DNA from: an uncultured Bacilli bacterium | GTDB lineage: Bacteria; Bacillota_I; Bacilli_A; RF39; UBA660 | Assembly: GCA_947591175.1 (NCBI GenBank) | Contig: CANQDB010000022.1 | Coordinates: 1 to 15,944 of the forward strand | Reading direction: 5' to 3' | Length of the DNA stretch: 15,944 nucleotides | Shown here: piece after piece, positions 5,179-12,732 of the stretch | Layout of the letters: each line of letters opens with the position of its first letter | Position numbering within the stretch: position 1 is the stretch's first letter | Notes under the pieces: model-generated | What the model was told of the DNA's origin: nothing | What the model saw: the letters and a program-made list of their open reading frames with translations, nothing else | Databases searched by the model: none | Position numbers and translations under genes: made by a program

Positions 5179-7062
5179 GTGAAGAAAAAACAATTTAAAG
5201 CAGAGTCAAAAAAATTATTGGATATGATGATTAATTCCATCTATACCAATAAAGAAATATTTTTACGAGAGTTAATATCCAATGCCAGTGATGCCATCGA
5301 TAAATTATATTATCGCTCATTAACTGATAAAAAGGTTAGTGTTAAGAAGGATGACTTAGAGATTTGGCTTACTCCCGATAAAGAAAATCGTACTTTAACC
5401 ATATCTGATAATGGAATCGGAATGACCGAAGAAGAACTTGAAGATAACTTAGGAACGATTGCTAAAAGTGGATCCGAACTATTTAAAGAAGGAAACACTA
5501 AAGAGAAAGATATTTCTATTATCGGTCAATTTGGTGTCGGCTTCTATTCCGCTTTTATGGTAAGTAACAAGGTTATTGTCGAAAGTAAATCAGTCGATAG
5601 TGATAAGTCGACCATTTGGGAGTCTACTGGAGCCGATGGTTACCAATTAAAAGAGGGTACTAAAAAAGAAAATGGTACGACGATTACTCTTTACTTAAAA
5701 GAAAATACTGAAGATGATTCTTACGATGAATTCCTAGAAACATACCATTTGGAACAACTTGTTCACAAGTACTCGGACTATATTCGTTATCCAATTAAGA
5801 TGATGGTTACCGAAACTAAACACAACGATGAAGATGATAAACATGAAGAAGTGCAAACGGAAAAAACTTTGAATAGTCAAATTCCAATTTGGAAAAAAGC
5901 TAAAAAAGATGTTAAAGACGAAGAGTATAATGACTTCTATAGTGACAAATTCTACGACTACGAAAAACCGATTCACATCATTCGAAGTGAAGTCGAAGGT
6001 CGTTGTAGTTACCAAGCCTTACTCTTTATTCCATCGCACGCACCATTCGATTATTATTCGAAAGACTATGAAAAAGGTTTACAACTATATTCTAAAGGTG
6101 TCCTCATTATGGACAAATGTAGTGAACTACTTCCAGATTACTTTAGTTTTGTCAAAGGTATTGTCGATAGTGAAGATGTATCCTTAAACATTTCAAGAGA
6201 AACTCTTCAAGAAAATTATCAAATAACTTCGATTGCCAAGAGCCTTGAATCGAAGATCAAAAAAGAACTCGAAAGCCTTCTTGAAAACAAGCGAGAAGAC
6301 TACGAAAAATTCTTCAAAGATTTTGGTACTCAATTAAAATATGGAATCTACTCAAGTTATGGTATGAAGAAAGATATTTTACAAGACTTATTACTTTTCT
6401 ATTCATCGAAAGATAAAAAACTAACAACTTTGAAAGAGTATGTAAGTCGTATGGCTGAAGGTCAAGATACCATTTACTATGCTTGTGGAGAAACTACTGA
6501 TAAAATAGATTTACTTCCACAAACGGAAAGAGTCAAAGAAAAAGGTTACGAAATCTTATACTTAACTGATTATGTTGATGAATTCGTTCTTCAATGTATG
6601 ATGAATTACCAAGACAAGAAATTCCAAAATGTAGCTCAAGATAACTTAGACTTCGATACTGATGAAGAAAAAGAAGCCTTAAAGAAAGCCAATAACGAAG
6701 CTAAAGACTTATTTAGTGCCATGCAAAAGGCCCTAGGCGATAGTGTTACTTCGATTTCTTATACGCATCGCCTAAAAAATCATCCAGTTTGCTTAACAAG
6801 TAAAGGTGCTCTATCAGTCGAAATGGAAAAAGTCTTAAATACGATGCCAACTGGTGAAAAAGTTAAAGCCGAAACCGTGATGGAAATTAACGAAGATCAT
6901 CCAATTCGCGAAAAGTTAGAGGAACTATATCAAAAGAAAGATACGGAAAGTCTCGAAAAATATACGAAAATTCTCTATGCTCAAGCCCGTTTAATCGAAG
7001 GACTTCCAATTGAAAATCCAACCGAGATAAGTAACCTTGTGTGTGATATTTTAGCAAAGTAG
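5179..7062 (+). CDS. htpG: HtpG, Hsp90-family molecular chaperone
   Basis: HtpG is the cytosolic ATP-dependent bacterial Hsp90, a homodimer that remodels client proteins with DnaK. The 627-residue product has the usual length. The N-terminal GHKL ATPase has FLRELISNASDA (E31 as the general base, N35), DNGIGM (D77) and GQFGVGFYSAF (116-126, ATP lid region). The middle domain includes EVEGRCSYQALLFIPSHAPFD and the client/ATP-contact loop SEDVSLNISRETLQ. The C-terminal dimerisation domain ends in LVCDILAK. Start GTG 5179 has AAAGGAGA 8 bases upstream and aligns with family starts; the frame is open further upstream to 5092, but that stretch holds the promoter. A CIRCE-like site suggests HrcA control, although in B. 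subtilis htpG is not HrcA-regulated. A small gene follows after 5 bp. Confidence 0.97.
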   Translation: MKKKQFKAESKKLLDMMINSIYTNKEIFLRELISNASDAIDKLYYRSLTDKKVSVKKDDLEIWLTPDKENRTLTISDNGIGMTEEELEDNLGTIAKSGSELFKEGNTKEKDISIIGQFGVGFYSAFMVSNKVIVESKSVDSDKSTIWESTGADGYQLKEGTKKENGTTITLYLKENTEDDSYDEFLETYHLEQLVHKYSDYIRYPIKMMVTETKHNDEDDKHEEVQTEKTLNSQIPIWKKAKKDVKDEEYNDFYSDKFYDYEKPIHIIRSEVEGRCSYQALLFIPSHAPFDYYSKDYEKGLQLYSKGVLIMDKCSELLPDYFSFVKGIVDSEDVSLNISRETLQENYQITSIAKSLESKIKKELESLLENKREDYEKFFKDFGTQLKYGIYSSYGMKKDILQDLLLFYSSKDKKLTTLKEYVSRMAEGQDTIYYACGETTDKIDLLPQTERVKEKGYEILYLTDYVDEFVLQCMMNYQDKKFQNVAQDNLDFDTDEEKEALKKANNEAKDLFSAMQKALGDSVTSISYTHRLKNHPVCLTSKGALSVEMEKVLNTMPTGEKVKAETVMEINEDHPIREKLEELYQKKDTESLEKYTKILYAQARLIEGLPIENPTEISNLVCDILAK

Positions 7063-7067
7063 GGTAT

Positions 7068-7316
7068 ATGAAAGAAGAAAACAATATCGATGTAAATGAA
7101 CATCGCCAAAGAAAAAATGGACTTTTCTTATCAGATGCCGAAATTGCCACTTTAAAAAACTATAACATTTTTTATGAGGATTATCCCAATACTAAAAGTT
7201 TGCTTTTTCGAATCGAAGAAGAACTAAATGAATTGGATTCAAGTGAAGCCGAAGAATTAGAACAAATTTCACTAACTTTATCCGAGTATGCTTATTATCA
7301 TGATACCCACAAATAA
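7068..7316 (+). CDS. Small acidic hypothetical protein
   Basis: The 82-residue acidic protein is probably mostly helical: NGLFLSDAEIATLKNYNIFYEDY, then LLFRIEEELNELDSSEAEELEQISLTLSEYAYYHDTHK. I do not recognise a named domain. Proteins of this look (a short LSD..I..L..Y.I segment followed by an acidic helix) occur as uncharacterised small proteins in Bacillota. It lies 5 bp after the htpG stop with only a weak ribosome site (AGTAGGGT, overlapping that stop), so it is most likely co-transcribed and perhaps translationally coupled with htpG. Whether it acts with the chaperone is unknown. A strong bidirectional terminator follows immediately and overlaps its stop codon. Confidence 0.8.
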   Translation: MKEENNIDVNEHRQRKNGLFLSDAEIATLKNYNIFYEDYPNTKSLLFRIEEELNELDSSEAEELEQISLTLSEYAYYHDTHK

Positions 7317-7337
7317 AGGACCACAAAGGTCCTTTTT
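7315..7337. terminator. Bidirectional intrinsic terminator
   Basis: AAAGGACC (7315-7322) and GGTCCTTT (7328-7335) form a perfect 8-bp stem with loop ACAAA, followed by Ts on the + strand and preceded by As. It serves the htpG operon and the convergent phosphoesterase gene. Confidence 0.85.
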
Positions 7338-7338
7338 G

Positions 7339-8373
7339 CTAGCCATTAACTTCGATAAGAACTAATTCGTTAGGAAGGGACGTCCTAACAGGAACACCCC
7401 AGTTGCCGTAACCATTAGATACTACCAAGTTATAATTGTTATCCTGATAAATTCCATGTTTTAAGAAAAAGTTAGCAGGGAATAATTGTCCCGCATGAGT
7501 GTGACCTGATAATTGTAAATCAATTCCTGCTTCCTTAGCATCTTCACTACTGGAAGGTTCGTGATCAACTAAAATAATAGGGTAACTCTTATCTACATTT
7601 GCTAAGAGATTTTCTAAAGATATAGGATCGTCTATTCGCTCCTTTCTTCCGATTAAATAAAATTGCTGATTTACAAAGACCATACTATCATATAACACTT
7701 GAACATTACTTTGTTTTAATTTTCCAATCATCTCTTCAGTTAACAAATCGTGATTTCCTTCAACCCAGTAACTGCCATAAGAAGTATGAACATCTTTAAT
7801 TATTTCGTAGAATTTTTCCTTTAAAGAAGAAGGAGTCCGTTCATCGAAAATATCTCCACCCAAGACAAATAAGTCGACTTTTTGCTCATTGATAGTCTTG
7901 ACGATTTTTTTGACTTCATCTTCATAATTTCCTGTTCCTAAATGTAAATCAGTCAACAACATAATTCGAAGAGGCTCAATCTCTTTTGTTAAATTAATTG
8001 ACACTCTGGTAATAATTGGATGACTAGCATTGTAAAGTCCCCAAACAGTAATAAGGAAAGCTATTACCATGTACGTTACAGTATGGTATGAAATCTTCTT
8101 TATAAAATTTATTCCCTTTTTCCAATTTAGTTTCTTAAAAAGAAAAGTAATGGTATCAGCTAAAAGTAGAAAAGCACAAGTATATAAAAGAAAAATAATA
8201 ATAGGTGATAACCACAAAAGGGCAAGTACAAAGAAAGTTACAATTCCAATCCAATAATAAGGCTCTAATCTTTTAGTTAATTTCTTTTCTAATTCAATTT
8301 TAAATTTTCTCCCAAAATAAATACTTCCCAACAATGTACAAGGAACTAACAATAAATAATGCATCAAAGTCAT
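7339..8373 (-). CDS. Membrane-anchored metallophosphoesterase (YkuE/YaeI-like)
   Basis: A calcineurin-like phosphoesterase of 344 residues. The N-terminal ~118 residues hold about four hydrophobic segments (near 5-20, 41-60, 58-78 and 98-115), which anchor the enzyme in the membrane. The catalytic domain follows with all metal-binding blocks in order: TDLHLG (D142, H144), GGDIFD (D174), GNHD (N207, H208), VDHEP (H271) and SGHTHAGQLFP (H291, H293). The closing SNGYGNWGVPVR block is typical of the YkuE/YaeI group, whose studied members act on lipid or cell-surface phosphoesters such as UDP-diacylglucosamine. The substrate here cannot be read from sequence. Start 8373 has AGAGAGGT 8 bases upstream on the minus strand. 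It is a single gene, divergent from the SDR operon, with its own putative promoter over a palindrome. Confidence 0.93.
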   Translation of the reverse strand: MTLMHYLLLVPCTLLGSIYFGRKFKIELEKKLTKRLEPYYWIGIVTFFVLALLWLSPIIIFLLYTCAFLLLADTITFLFKKLNWKKGINFIKKISYHTVTYMVIAFLITVWGLYNASHPIITRVSINLTKEIEPLRIMLLTDLHLGTGNYEDEVKKIVKTINEQKVDLFVLGGDIFDERTPSSLKEKFYEIIKDVHTSYGSYWVEGNHDLLTEEMIGKLKQSNVQVLYDSMVFVNQQFYLIGRKERIDDPISLENLLANVDKSYPIILVDHEPSSSEDAKEAGIDLQLSGHTHAGQLFPANFFLKHGIYQDNNYNLVVSNGYGNWGVPVRTSLPNELVLIEVNG

Positions 8374-8398
8374 AATATTACCTCTCTAATCCTATTTT

Positions 8399-8427
8399 AT
8401 TATAGTAAATTTTTACTAAATTTTAAA
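8399..8427 (-). promoter_or_regulatory. Putative promoter with overlapping 16-bp palindrome
   Basis: On the minus strand TATAAT (8404-8399) is preceded at 17 bp by TTTAAA (8427-8422), a weak -35. A perfect palindrome TAGTAAA-TT-TTTACTA (8403-8418) fills the promoter spacer and touches the -10, a typical position for a repressor operator. It would serve the metallophosphoesterase gene. Confidence 0.45.
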
Positions 8428-8453
8428 CACTTTTTAAAAAGTAAGATAGTTAC

Positions 8454-8482
8454 TTGTTATTTTAAAAGGGATTTTGTATAAT
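8454..8482 (+). promoter_or_regulatory. Promoter of the SDR/PLP-enzyme operon
   Basis: TTGTTA (8454-8459), 17 bp, then TATAAT (8477-8482), 43 bp before the SDR start codon. The spacing is ideal and the -10 is consensus. Confidence 0.72.
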
Positions 8483-8525
8483 GTTGTCGTAATTTGAAAA
8501 CGAAGGAAAGAGTAGGGAAGTAGTT

Positions 8526-9269
8526 ATGAACTTTAAAGATAGAGTAGTAGTGGTCACAGGTTCTAGTCGAGGAATCGGAGCAAGTACTGTTAAGCTGTTT
8601 GCTAAAAAGGGTGCCAAAGTTGTTATCAATTATGTTAATTCAGACGAAAGAGCGGAATCTCTAGCCAACGAAATAAAAAATAATTATGGTGTTGAAACTT
8701 TAGTAGTGCGTGCGGATGTTTCAAAAGAAGAAGATGTCAAAGATTTAGTGTGTCAAATTGTTGCTAGATTTGGACACATCGATATTTTGGTTAACAATGC
8801 AGGTATTGCCATTGACACTTTATTAGAAGATAAGACAAAAGAAAATTTTCTAAAAACTTTAGAAGTTAATTTGGTGGGCACGTTTTTGATGAGTAGAGAA
8901 GTGGGTTCTATTATGCTTAATCAAAAACATGGCATAATTATCCAAGTTTCATCGACCAATGGAATAGATACCGAATATCCAGAAAGTATCGATTATGATG
9001 CCTCGAAAGCAGGGGTAATCTCTCTTACTAGAAACCTCGCTAAGGCTTATGCTCCCTACGTTCGTGTTAATGCCATTTGCCCAGGTTGGGTTAACACTGA
9101 TATGAATCAATTTCTAGATCAAGAATTTACTAAAAATGAATTAGATAAAATCTTGTTACATCGTTTTGCTGACCCTGATGAGATTGCTAAAGCTATCCTC
9201 TTTTTAGCAAGTGATGAAGCAAGTTATATCAATGGAACTATTTTAAGAGTAGATGGAGGTTGTAAATGA
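8526..9269 (+). CDS. Short-chain dehydrogenase/reductase, FabG-like
   Basis: A 247-residue classical SDR, the usual family length. The Rossmann cofactor site is TGSSRGIG (11-18). D64 in RADVS and NNAG (90-93) contact the adenine and stabilise the core. The catalytic set is N115, S143, Y157 and K161 (YDASK), so it should be active. The C-terminus VDGGCK is the FabG-type ending. R15 in the glycine motif and the N39/S40 region suggest a preference for NADP(H), as in FabG, but this is inference. The reaction is reversible carbonyl reduction; the substrate is unknown. It may be a true 3-oxoacyl-ACP reductase, but no other fatty-acid synthesis gene is nearby. Its stop overlaps the start of the following PLP-enzyme gene, so the two are translationally coupled. 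Confidence 0.9.
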   Translation: MNFKDRVVVVTGSSRGIGASTVKLFAKKGAKVVINYVNSDERAESLANEIKNNYGVETLVVRADVSKEEDVKDLVCQIVARFGHIDILVNNAGIAIDTLLEDKTKENFLKTLEVNLVGTFLMSREVGSIMLNQKHGIIIQVSSTNGIDTEYPESIDYDASKAGVISLTRNLAKAYAPYVRVNAICPGWVNTDMNQFLDQEFTKNELDKILLHRFADPDEIAKAILFLASDEASYINGTILRVDGGCK

Positions 9270-10528
9270 TGGAAGAAATACTTATAAGCCCAGAGATTTT
9301 ATCGCTCGCTAAAGAAACTGAAAACGAGCTAAAACCAATTTTTGAAAAAATTGCTGAACAAGAAGAAACCAATAGTTTAAAAGTACTAGAAGCCTTTCAT
9401 AAATATCACATTTCCGAAAGCCACTTTGCTTCAACCACTGGATACGGTTATGACGATTTAGGAAGAGATACTTTAGAAAAAGTTTTTGCCACCGTTTTAG
9501 GAAGTGAAGATGCTTTAGTGCGTGTCCAATTTATTTCGGGAACCCATGCCCTAACCGTCGCCTTGTTTGCCTTTTTACGCCCAAATGACTTAATGCTAAG
9601 TATTACTGGAAAACCCTATGACACTTTAGATGAAGTAATTGGTTTAGTTGATAACCCAAGTTCCCTTAAAGCTTTCGGTGTAAAATACGATCAAATCGAT
9701 TTGGTTGACGATGACTTTGACGATGACAAAATAATAAATTACCTTCAAAACAACAAAGTTAAATTAATCGAAATCCAACGCTCTAAAGGTTATTCAACAA
9801 GAAAGAGTTTAACTATCGATAAAATCGAACGAATTGTGAAAAAAATTAAAGCTGTCAACCAAGATGTAATTATAATGGTGGATAACTGTTACTGTGAATT
9901 TGTTTCCAGTAAGGAACCAACTGAAGTAGGAGTCGATGTCATGGTTGGATCCCTAATTAAAAACTTAGGCGGAGGCATTGCTCCCAATGGCGCATATATT
10001 GCTGGACGAAAAGATTTGATTGACCTAGCTAGCGAACGTCTGACATGTCCTGGAGAAGGACGTGAAGTAGGACCAACTTTAGGTATTAACAAATCTTTCT
10101 TACAAGGTTTATTTTTTGCTCCAAGTGTCGTGGCCAGTAGTTTAAAAACGGCTGTTTTTACTAGTCGTTTGTTAGAAAAACTAGGCTATGAAGTCGAACC
10201 AAAATATGCCGAACCACGAGCCGATATTGTTCAAAATATTATCTTTCACGATAAAGATAAACTAATAAAATACTGTCAAGGAATACAGATGTCGTCGCCA
10301 ATTGATTCTTTTGCTCTTCCTGAACCATGGGATATGCCAGGATATACCGATCAGGTTATTATGGCAGCAGGTACTTTTACTCAAGGGTCTTCAATTGAAC
10401 TTTCGTGTGATGGCCCTTTAAGAGAACCCTATATTGCTTATCAACAGGGAGGCTTAACTTATTCTTATGGCAAATTAGGAGTTTTAAAGGCTGTAGATAA
10501 TTTAGTAAATAGTGATGTAAACAAATAG
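9266..10528 (+). CDS. YnbB-type PLP-dependent protein (methionine gamma-lyase-like, 'aluminium resistance' family)
   Basis: A fold-type I PLP enzyme of 420 residues in the family annotated as methionine gamma-lyase-like or aluminium resistance protein (Pfam Met_gamma_lyase, B. subtilis YnbB). Family marks are STTGYGYDDLGRDTLEKVFA (56-75), QFISGTHAL (88-96) and KPYDTLDEVIG (116-126). VDNCYCEF has the ring-nitrogen Asp (D206), GSLIKNLGGG has the Schiff-base Lys (K232), and AGTFTQGSSIELSCDGPLREPY lies near the C-terminus. Length matches the family. Its true substrate is not established to my knowledge; cleavage of a sulfur amino acid is an analogy. GGAGGT at 9255-9260 serves ATG 9266 or ATG 9269; the two differ by one residue. 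In B. subtilis ynbB sits near hflX and glnR, so coupling to an SDR here is a different context. A terminator follows. Confidence 0.92.
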   Translation: MMEEILISPEILSLAKETENELKPIFEKIAEQEETNSLKVLEAFHKYHISESHFASTTGYGYDDLGRDTLEKVFATVLGSEDALVRVQFISGTHALTVALFAFLRPNDLMLSITGKPYDTLDEVIGLVDNPSSLKAFGVKYDQIDLVDDDFDDDKIINYLQNNKVKLIEIQRSKGYSTRKSLTIDKIERIVKKIKAVNQDVIIMVDNCYCEFVSSKEPTEVGVDVMVGSLIKNLGGGIAPNGAYIAGRKDLIDLASERLTCPGEGREVGPTLGINKSFLQGLFFAPSVVASSLKTAVFTSRLLEKLGYEVEPKYAEPRADIVQNIIFHDKDKLIKYCQGIQMSSPIDSFALPEPWDMPGYTDQVIMAAGTFTQGSSIELSCDGPLREPYIAYQQGGLTYSYGKLGVLKAVDNLVNSDVNK

Positions 10529-10533
10529 TAAAT

Positions 10534-10557
10534 AAGTGTCAATAGGCACTTTTTCTT
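10534..10557 (+). terminator. Intrinsic terminator of the SDR/YnbB operon
   Basis: AAGTGTC (10534-10540) and GGCACTT (10545-10551) form a 7-bp stem with one G-U pair and loop AATA, followed by TTTCTTT. It starts 6 bases after the stop codon. Confidence 0.8.
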
Positions 10558-10583
10558 TAACTTGTTTTTTCTTTGATAATTTC

Positions 10584-10613
10584 TTGACGAAACAGCAATA
10601 AAAACGATATGAT
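10584..10613 (+). promoter_or_regulatory. Promoter of the thioredoxin-fold gene
   Basis: TTGACG (10584-10589), 18 bp, then TATGAT (10608-10613), 30 bp before the start codon, after the preceding terminator. Confidence 0.6.
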
Positions 10614-10642
10614 AGTATTAGAAAAAAAGAGAGGTAATCAAA

Positions 10643-11179
10643 ATGAAAAAATCTTACATAGTAGCAATTACAGTTTTAACTCTAGTTATTTTAGTTGAAG
10701 GCTTTTTTGCTATCAGAATGGGAAAAGATAATGATCAAGGAAATGTCCTTTTAAGTGGTGCTACCAATGCATTATATGAAACTGGTAATGAAAACTATTA
10801 TGATACGACAACTATTAATTATGAAAACTTAACAGAGCTAACATATAGTGACTGGAAACAAATGAAAGAAGATGGAAAACAATTCGTTTTTGTTATCGTT
10901 CAAACAACCTGTAGCTTTTGTCATCAATATGAACCAATCCTTGACGAAATTGCTAAAGAACAAGGAATTCCTATCTATTTGTTAGATATTTTAAAAATGC
11001 AGGACACCGAATTTGATGAATTTATTGCCTCACTTCCTTACTTTAGTGAAAATGAACGTTGGGGTACACCATTAACAATGATAATGAAAGATGGCAAAAT
11101 AACTAACACCTTATCAGGTCTTGCCTCAAAAGATGAAACACTTTCATTCTATCAACAAAATGGTATTATAAGCGAATAA
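10643..11179 (+). CDS. Membrane-anchored thioredoxin-fold protein (CSFC)
   Basis: A 178-residue protein with a single N-terminal hydrophobic segment (about 5-24) after MKKS. It has no Cys lipobox, so it is anchored with the rest outside the cell. After a Tyr/Asn/Thr-rich linker, the thioredoxin-like domain (about 62-178) has FVFVIVQTTCSFCHQYEP with redox Cys90 and Cys93, and the cis-Pro loop RWGTPLT (P143). A role in extracytoplasmic thiol-disulfide exchange follows from the fold; the QTTCxxCxxYEP context recalls small Gram-positive thioredoxin-like accessory proteins. The partner is unknown. Start 10643 has AGAGAGGT upstream. It is very similar across the domain to the minus-strand gene at the right end of the window. 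The zinc-ribbon gene follows after 25 bp, probably in one operon. Confidence 0.88.
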   Translation: MKKSYIVAITVLTLVILVEGFFAIRMGKDNDQGNVLLSGATNALYETGNENYYDTTTINYENLTELTYSDWKQMKEDGKQFVFVIVQTTCSFCHQYEPILDEIAKEQGIPIYLLDILKMQDTEFDEFIASLPYFSENERWGTPLTMIMKDGKITNTLSGLASKDETLSFYQQNGIISE

Positions 11180-11204
11180 TTTAAAAGAAAGGAATAAAGA
11201 GGGT

Positions 11205-12101
11205 ATGACCAAATTAATATGTAAAAATTGTGGAACCCCTTACCAAGAAGATCAAAACTTTTGTGATAAATGCGGAAATCCTTTGCCACCATTTGAGAAA
11301 GTAGAGGTTCCAGATAAGAAAATAACTTGTCCTTTATGTAGAAGAAAAATTTCTGAAAAAGTTAAAGTTTGTCCTTATTGTGGAGAATCAATTTCATTAG
11401 AATCTTTGATTAAGGCAGCAATTCAGGACAATAAATTTCGAAATTACATGCAACTGGGATTAGGTTTAAGTCTTGGTTCCTTTATTGTCCTATTTTTCTA
11501 TCCTTTGATATCACTTATTTTAGCTACTATTGGGCTCGTTATCTGTATTTTTGGAGTTACTTCAAAATATAGAAGAATTGCCATTACAGGCACCACTTTT
11601 TCAGTTTTAAACATTACAATTACTATTATTCTAATAGCTATGGTTATTGGTTTCGACTTTTCTTGGGATTTACTACCTTGGAGTATTGACTTAAAAAAAG
11701 AAGAAGAACCAACTTTGAGCGATATTATTCGATATAAAGAAAAACTCTATACCGCTTGGGAAGAAAAAAGTTTATTGGTTTTAAATGAACAGGGAACATT
11801 TGAATGGTATCAAGAGAAAACAAATTTAAAAAATAATTACCAAAAAGGTATTTTTCAATTAGAAAATGGAATTAATACCTCTGAAGGCAAAATCTTTGAA
11901 GATGAAAATTATTACTATTATCAGTTATCCTTATTTCAAACAGAAGTGAATAAAGATGGAATTTCTAAAAAAGAAGACATTGAATTGAAAGTATATACAG
12001 CAGCTCTTGCTAAAGATAATTTTAAAAAATTAATAATTCAAGATTTAGAAACTGAAAAAGATATAACTTTCACTAAAATCAAAGAAGGGACGGTTAGTTA
12101 A
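11205..12101 (+). CDS. Double zinc-ribbon membrane protein of unknown function
   Basis: A 298-residue protein with two tandem zinc ribbons at the cytoplasmic N-terminus: C6-C9/C20-C23 (CKNCG...CDKCG) and C42-C45/C56-C59 (CPLCR...CPYCG). Hydrophobic segments follow at about 84-118 (long enough for two helices) and 128-150. The C-terminal ~130 residues are polar, with a Lys/Glu-rich helix start (SDIIRYKEKLYTAWEEKSLLVLNEQGTFEWY) and then probable beta strands with several Tyr. With three helices this domain would lie outside the cell. The zinc-ribbon plus membrane layout is common in Bacillota proteins of unknown function. I do not recognise the C-terminal domain, though the EQGTFEWYQ..NNYQKGIFQ pattern suggests a small beta-rich extracytoplasmic domain. 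AAAGGA lies 10 bases upstream of the start. Confidence 0.82.
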   Translation: MTKLICKNCGTPYQEDQNFCDKCGNPLPPFEKVEVPDKKITCPLCRRKISEKVKVCPYCGESISLESLIKAAIQDNKFRNYMQLGLGLSLGSFIVLFFYPLISLILATIGLVICIFGVTSKYRRIAITGTTFSVLNITITIILIAMVIGFDFSWDLLPWSIDLKKEEEPTLSDIIRYKEKLYTAWEEKSLLVLNEQGTFEWYQEKTNLKNNYQKGIFQLENGINTSEGKIFEDENYYYYQLSLFQTEVNKDGISKKEDIELKVYTAALAKDNFKKLIIQDLETEKDITFTKIKEGTVS

Positions 12102-12135
12102 AAAAAGAGAAGTTAATTTAACTCTTCTTTTAACT
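12096..12135. terminator. Likely bidirectional terminator between convergent genes
   Basis: An imperfect inverted repeat: AGTTAAAA (12096-12103) pairs with TTTTAACT (12128-12135), and inside it AAGAG pairs with CTCTT. T-rich and A-rich arms flank it on both strands. It overlaps the stop of the zinc-ribbon gene and precedes the end of the minus-strand gene. Confidence 0.55.
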
Positions 12136-12152
12136 AATAATGTGTCGATAAA

Positions 12153-12668
12153 CTAATAAAAAGCCCCATCATCTTTTAGTCCAATCGGAAAGTTTGTATG
12201 CCGATACCAAAGATTGTTATCAGTTTCCTTTACGGGTTCTTGGGAAAGCAAACTATTCATTTGCTCCTTCACTTGCTGAACTAAGTCTTTATCGAAACTA
12301 ACCTCATTATGCTTAAAGAAAGAAACATCTAACTCGTCGATTTGTAGTAGCACAATTACATGCTTTCCTTTTACTTGAAAACGCGTTAGGACTTTAAAAT
12401 AAGCATGTGTCCTAATAACAAAAAGTCCCCAAGCAGTATCTTCTTCTAAAAACCGCATATCGTTTGCCTTGTTAGATAGAATCACAAATCTTGTATTTAA
12501 CTTGGAATTCATACCACCTAAACGATAAGTCATTTCGATAAAACTTGGTTCGGTGATAATTCTCCCTTTGCGATAAAGTTGATAATACTCTTTACTTAAA
12601 TTTAAATCTCTTACGAAACAGCCTAAAGAAAGATAAGTTTCATTTAAAATTGTCTCCGTCGAACGCAT
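12153..12668 (-). CDS. Conserved protein of unknown function
   Basis: A 171-residue soluble protein, starting MRSTETILNETYLSLGCFVRDLNLSKEYYQLYRKGRIITEP. It has no membrane segment, signal peptide or Cys motif. The blocks FIEMTYRLGGMNSKLNTRFVILSN, WGLFVIRTHAYFKVLTRFQVKGKHVIVLLQIDE and the C-terminal LWYRHTNFPIGLKDDGAFY look like an alpha/beta protein, and I have the impression of an uncharacterised Bacillota family, but I cannot name it. Start 12668 is chosen because AAGGTGA lies 6 bases upstream. An in-frame ATG at 12689 would add seven residues but overlaps the TATAAT box. It is a single gene, divergent from the NlpC/P60 operon. Confidence 0.8.
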   Translation of the reverse strand: MRSTETILNETYLSLGCFVRDLNLSKEYYQLYRKGRIITEPSFIEMTYRLGGMNSKLNTRFVILSNKANDMRFLEEDTAWGLFVIRTHAYFKVLTRFQVKGKHVIVLLQIDELDVSFFKHNEVSFDKDLVQQVKEQMNSLLSQEPVKETDNNLWYRHTNFPIGLKDDGAFY

Positions 12669-12687
12669 AAAAATCACCTTAAAGTTC

Positions 12688-12693
12688 ATTATA
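12688..12693 (-). promoter_or_regulatory. Putative -10 box of the minus-strand gene
   Basis: TATAAT read on the minus strand lies 19 bases before the chosen start codon, leaving room for a short leader with the ribosome site. No good -35 is visible. Confidence 0.35.
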
Positions 12694-12732
12694 ACAAAAG
12701 AAAGACGAAAACAAAAGAAAGGTGTGGTTTAA

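Noticed and set aside
5310..7150. Several open frames of 60-93 codons inside htpG on both strands
   Set aside because: They lie within a fully conserved gene, lack ribosome sites and show no family pattern.
12669..12689. A longer start for the minus-strand unknown protein
   Set aside because: Its ATG overlaps a TATAAT box, while ATG 12668 has AAGGTGA at the right distance.
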